DNA of 6,268 nt from an uncultured Clostridia bacterium (GTDB lineage Bacteria; Bacillota; Clostridia; Christensenellales; UBA1242): contig CAKVHQ010000034.1 in assembly GCA_934749845.1 (NCBI GenBank), positions 1 to 6,268 of the forward strand, read 5' to 3'. Positions 4,501 through 6,268 of this stretch are shown here, in pieces. Both the position numbers and the translations under genes were made by a program. Numbering within the stretch: the first letter of the stretch is position 1; each line of letters starts with the position of its first letter. Under the pieces are notes generated by a model that saw only the letters and a program-made list of their open reading frames with translations, searched no databases and was not told the DNA's origin.

Positions 4501-6268
4501 GGTTCAGATGGAAGTGTTCTAGATAAAACTTTTAATCTTTTTGATGAAGATGAATTCGGAAACAAAACTACTGCAAATTATAAAGCTTCAGATAATCTTG
4601 GAACAACTTATAAAAAATTGAATATCGTTGGTGCCTCAAATACAGATACTTCAGGCAAACTTATTCTCTCAGAATTGGATTTGAACGGTAAAACTGGGTT
4701 TGTAATAAACGAAGGTTCTACATTAAATATTTCGGATATAAACCTAAAAGGAAACGATACTGTTATAACTAATAATAATGGAGTTTTAAATTTTTTAAAT
4801 AACAATATTATTAATGGCAAAATTACAGGTACAACGGCAACTAATACAGGAGTTTTAAATATTGATGCCGATAATTTAGGAGTTGAATTAAAAAATAACG
4901 GAACTTTAAATTTGGGTACTGGTACTATAACAAAAGTAATAACAGGAAGTGGTACAACAAATATTTTGGGTACTGTAACAAATAATTTTTCAATATCACA
5001 AGATGTAAATGTAGATACAACAGGCAATTTGACGGTTAATGCTAATATTGGTAATTTAACTAACAATGGTAGTGTAAATGCGAATACAACTAATTTAAAA
5101 GGCACTATAAATAATTCAGGAACATTGAATTTGTCAGGAACATTAGACAAAGCAATTTTAGGCAACGGTACAACATCAGTAAATGGGACATTAAATTTAT
5201 CTTCATCAGCAAAAATTGAGGGTACATTAAATTTGAATAACGGTTCAATATCAACAACTGATTCAAGTTATACAAATTATCAAATTACAACTATTAACGG
5301 TAATGGGAAGGCTAATATAGATGTTGATTGGACAAATTCTAAAGCCGATAGTTTTGATAGTACATCTGGAAATGGGGTACTTGATTTAACTATAAATGGA
5401 ACTTCAACAGAAAATATTTGGGAGTCAAAAACAATTCAAATAACAAATGGTGGAGTTGGAATAACATTAAACACAACAACTGGCACTAAAGAAAAAGAAG
5501 TACTTGGCTCTGATGAATTAAAGGCAAATTCAAATTGGTCTGATAAAGTTGGTGCTTGGAAAAGAACTGATACATATAGCGAAACAACATCGGCTGTAAA
5601 ATCAGAAGGTTCATCAGTAAATGATTCAATTAGATATGAAGTTATAAAAACAAATGAAGGAACAAAAACATATACAACTGATGGTGATGTTTTAGCATTG
5701 ATAGTTCAAAATACTATTGCAGGCTCAAAAGATAAAACTTTTACAACAACAAATGCAAATGATATATATACAGTCAAAGAAAACTTAGGTATTTTGGCTG
5801 ACAATTTAACAATATCTGGAACAACAGATGGCACAAATATTTCAACTATTATATTAGGTGAAAAACAAGGTATAACAATAGCAGATTCAAACTCTTTAGT
5901 TATAAAAGATGTAAAAATAACTGCTAACGGTTTAATAATTAATGCAACAAGTAATGAGTCAAAGGTTGAATTAGATAATACTATTTTAGAAGGAAATGTC
6001 TTTAATCAAGGTAGTTTGACAATTAAAAATACAAATTCTGTATCAAATATTACAGGAACTGGAAAAACAGAAATTATCTCTACAGGCAAATTAACAACAT
6101 CAGAGTTAGTTCAAAATGAGTTAGTAAATAATGGAGTATTAACTGTAAATAATTTGCAGATAACAACAAGTGCTAATAATTCAGGTACAATTACAAATAA
6201 TGGCTTAACTTCTAGTATTAAAAATTTAACAAATACAGGAATAATTGATGGAACAGGAAATCTTGAAC
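1450..6268 (+). CDS. Giant secreted repeat-rich surface protein, Pmp/autotransporter-like beta-helix passenger (3' end beyond window)
   Basis: One stop-free frame of 1606 codons runs off the right edge. Residues 1-31 form a signal peptide: basic N-region with R4, K9 and K11, hydrophobic core about 12-25, cleavage after A-V-A31. Residues 32-170 resemble the entry of a right-handed beta-helix ('TGDELKSVI', 'IEFKNDIDI', 'IDGKGYNL'). Residues 174-760 carry about 15 G-G-x-[IVF]-x-N motifs alternating with [FIV]-x-x-N motifs, as in chlamydial Pmp proteins. From about 850 a module of roughly 400-430 residues occurs twice, each copy containing N-x-G-x-L rungs. Composition is rich in Asn, Thr, Ser, Ile and Gly, with very few Cys. 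The likely role is an exported cell-surface adhesin or surface layer; the ligand is unknown. No barrel or anchor is in view. There is no clear ribosome binding site; ATG 1465 (residue 6) is an alternative start that keeps the signal peptide. Call as secreted beta-helix: fairly sure; autotransporter: inferred. Confidence 0.85.
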   Translation, partial: MFSRFMLGKNKLFLLSAIISLMFLCNDYAVAETVVPVSTGDELKSVIQKATNPTKIEFKNDIDISSKNAIPLNANAIEIDGKGYNLINEKDARFTFIDNSSLTIKNLNYVGKNSSININNENATIVLENVAISGRTTSNVFEGPVLYMVNCNLTLNNVSIASSNVNIKKNSISGGVIYLDSQKSQGTITDLKSNQITSAGNIYGGLFYNRRTLTPTGKLFLIGDVKDNKISAVTTVYGGIVNNEGSKIDKIEWAKVDKNEVSNANDKGSVIGGFIQNKSGIIEKLKIDNFTNNTVTSSKNLEGALIYNESGTINNLLEIGKITGNTITAKTNYNGLITNVGGTIDSIKIDSISNNTFEASFLRGGVINLQGASIKGDINIGEVNNNIITADTATGFVLYLRESPNDSKIPSSFKNLNVTQISGNKVEATNITSLLLRTALVPVSNATVISKNGDITVNTISDNNLTAINCNDNARGGIIYNFLYGGVSTTNTTVSLGEINLKEVLNNRLKATIIDSTRALNGRHASGAIIANSIQMCQGTAIIKSITGKYIGNSIVSKAMPASGGVIFNSLSGKGKAFAGIGFTLNDKNEIIPINTTAISGTYKDNFVKTEEGDANGGVIANYIEASKNNDDVAKIGSVKAEFSGNYVISTKNRAFGGAISNFVKSDNDYKNAIIDSISGKFENNYAKTESTDSGMGAFGGAISNNATINSIDNSVFKNNFAISSNNVENMALGGAIYTKKDLIINANNGLTEFTGNYVSSDGGTTKKYEAICVNATGKTLTLNATAKGTILLNDYINGVNGYNVLLKGDSNSVIKLHQNADIKNGANVSVGDNIVIDTADGKVQNFSEFNSFTSSASAKYNIDLDFSNTVDNTLNYSVGNIADGFSTKGNSNGYITLDSLKFVDSSLNEILNKNFKIQIIKNNDNSDNLQLALSDKLTSGKISQIVNVEKKDLTATANYKDMFGDITTTKDIYGILGLDKTNTTNDSISIKVTKIDVNVTATITDVLVALTKEEITGSDGSVLDKTFNLFDEDEFGNKTTANYKASDNLGTTYKKLNIVGASNTDTSGKLILSELDLNGKTGFVINEGSTLNISDINLKGNDTVITNNNGVLNFLNNNIINGKITGTTATNTGVLNIDADNLGVELKNNGTLNLGTGTITKVITGSGTTNILGTVTNNFSISQDVNVDTTGNLTVNANIGNLTNNGSVNANTTNLKGTINNSGTLNLSGTLDKAILGNGTTSVNGTLNLSSSAKIEGTLNLNNGSISTTDSSYTNYQITTINGNGKANIDVDWTNSKADSFDSTSGNGVLDLTINGTSTENIWESKTIQITNGGVGITLNTTTGTKEKEVLGSDELKANSNWSDKVGAWKRTDTYSETTSAVKSEGSSVNDSIRYEVIKTNEGTKTYTTDGDVLALIVQNTIAGSKDKTFTTTNANDIYTVKENLGILADNLTISGTTDGTNISTIILGEKQGITIADSNSLVIKDVKITANGLIINATSNESKVELDNTILEGNVFNQGSLTIKNTNSVSNITGTGKTEIISTGKLTTSELVQNELVNNGVLTVNNLQITTSANNSGTITNNGLTSSIKNLTNTGIIDGTGNLE
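1945..3741 (+). repeat. Pmp-like GGxI / FxxN protein repeat array (about 15-16 units)
   Basis: G-G or G-A followed by [IVLF] motifs begin at residues 174, 204, 238, 272, 303, 335 (degenerate), 364, 395 (degenerate), 476, 527, 564, 617, 657, 700 and 734. Spacing is about 30-53 residues, with one gap of 81 where a unit has decayed ('TSLLLRTAL'). Between them lie [FIVLY]-x-x-N motifs such as ITGN, ISNN, ISGN, YKDN, FSGN, FENN, FKNN and FTGN. The last units are closest to the chlamydial form (FGGAIS, LGGAIY with FxxN), while the early ones use GGVI/GGIV and I/V-x-x-N. The unit length suits one or two turns of a beta-helix. Confidence 0.75.
4021..5280 (+). repeat. First copy of a ~400-430-residue duplicated protein module
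   Basis: Landmarks in order: N862-I-D-L-D-F, A883-D-x-F, N893-G, I918-Q-I, N986-D-S-I, D1006-V-L, G1018-S, D1025-K-T-F, then 'DNLGTTYKKLNIVG', followed by N-x-G-x-L rungs. Each recurs in the same order in the second copy at offsets of 403-427 residues. The two copies are diverged at the protein level, so the duplication is old. The exact borders are approximate. Confidence 0.65.
4774..5253 (+). repeat. N-x-G-x-[LIV] short-rung repeats within copy 1
   Basis: Residues about 1109-1268 contain irregular short repeats: NNGVLNF, NTGVLNI, NNGTLNL, TTGNLTV, NNGSVNA, NSGTLNL, NGTLNL, EGTLNL. They recur roughly every 15-25 residues, as in beta-helical adhesin passengers. The DNA is correspondingly repetitive (many 'acattaaattt'-like segments), which makes it prone to slippage and assembly errors. 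Antisense open frames here are by-products of this composition. Confidence 0.7.
5281..6268 (+). repeat. Second copy of the duplicated protein module (truncated by window edge)
   Basis: Landmarks matching copy 1: N1289-I-D-V-D-W, A1299-D-x-F, N1308-G, I1329-Q-I, N1391-D-S-I, D1413-V-L, G1425-S, D1428-K-T-F, then 'ENLGILADNLTISG'. From 6001 the N-x-G rungs start again (NQGSLTI, NNGVLTV, NSGTITN, NTGIIDG). The copy continues past 6268, so more copies may follow. Confidence 0.65.

Noticed and set aside
4368..4565. 65-residue open frame on the minus strand
   Set aside because: Antisense by-product of the giant gene; low complexity and no domain.
4608..5165. 185-residue open frame on the minus strand, Val/Pro/Phe-rich
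   Set aside because: It is the antisense of the N-x-G-x-L repeats of the giant gene; composition mirrors the sense repeats and no domain is recognisable.
1945..6268. CRISPR array or DNA-level tandem repeats
   Set aside because: The repetition is at the amino-acid level and diverged; there are no identical DNA repeats with regular spacers.

Overview
The window is AT-rich DNA (roughly 30% G+C by eye) in the standard genetic code. It fits a low-GC anaerobe with a Gram-negative-type envelope. The evidence is a SulP-type anion transporter, a small flavoprotein with a compact cysteine cluster typical of anaerobes, and a very large secreted, Asn/Thr-rich, repeat-built surface protein. Gut-associated lineages such as Gastranaerophilales (non-photosynthetic relatives of cyanobacteria) or Elusimicrobia would fit. 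That is an impression from protein style, not a proven assignment.

Layout. (1) 3-530, plus strand: the C-terminal end of a SulP transporter (last membrane segment plus STAS domain), cut by the left edge. (2) 549-1184, minus strand: a complete 211-residue flavodoxin-fold FMN reductase / iron-sulfur flavoprotein-like gene, convergent with the transporter and separated from it by only 18 bp. (3) 1185-1449: a divergent intergenic region. It holds a minus-strand ribosome binding site and promoter for the flavoprotein, a perfect 9-bp inverted repeat, two candidate plus-strand promoters, and a small GC-richer island that can fold into a three-helix RNA. (4) 1450-6268, plus strand: one uninterrupted reading frame of at least 1606 codons that runs off the right edge. 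It encodes a secreted, predicted beta-helical giant surface protein.

The giant protein is the main content. It has a signal peptide, then a beta-helix entry region. Next come about 15-16 repeats combining a G-G-x-[IVF]-x-N motif with an [FIV]-x-x-N motif, closely resembling the GGA(I/L/V) and FxxN motifs of chlamydial polymorphic membrane proteins. After these comes a roughly 400-430-residue module present twice in tandem, the second copy cut by the window edge. Within the copies there are short N-x-G-x-L rungs. No membrane anchor or autotransporter barrel is visible, because the C-terminus lies outside the window.

The three genes do not form an operon, and no shared pathway can be argued. 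The transporter and flavoprotein are convergent. The flavoprotein and giant surface protein are divergent and might share regulatory DNA around the inverted repeat.
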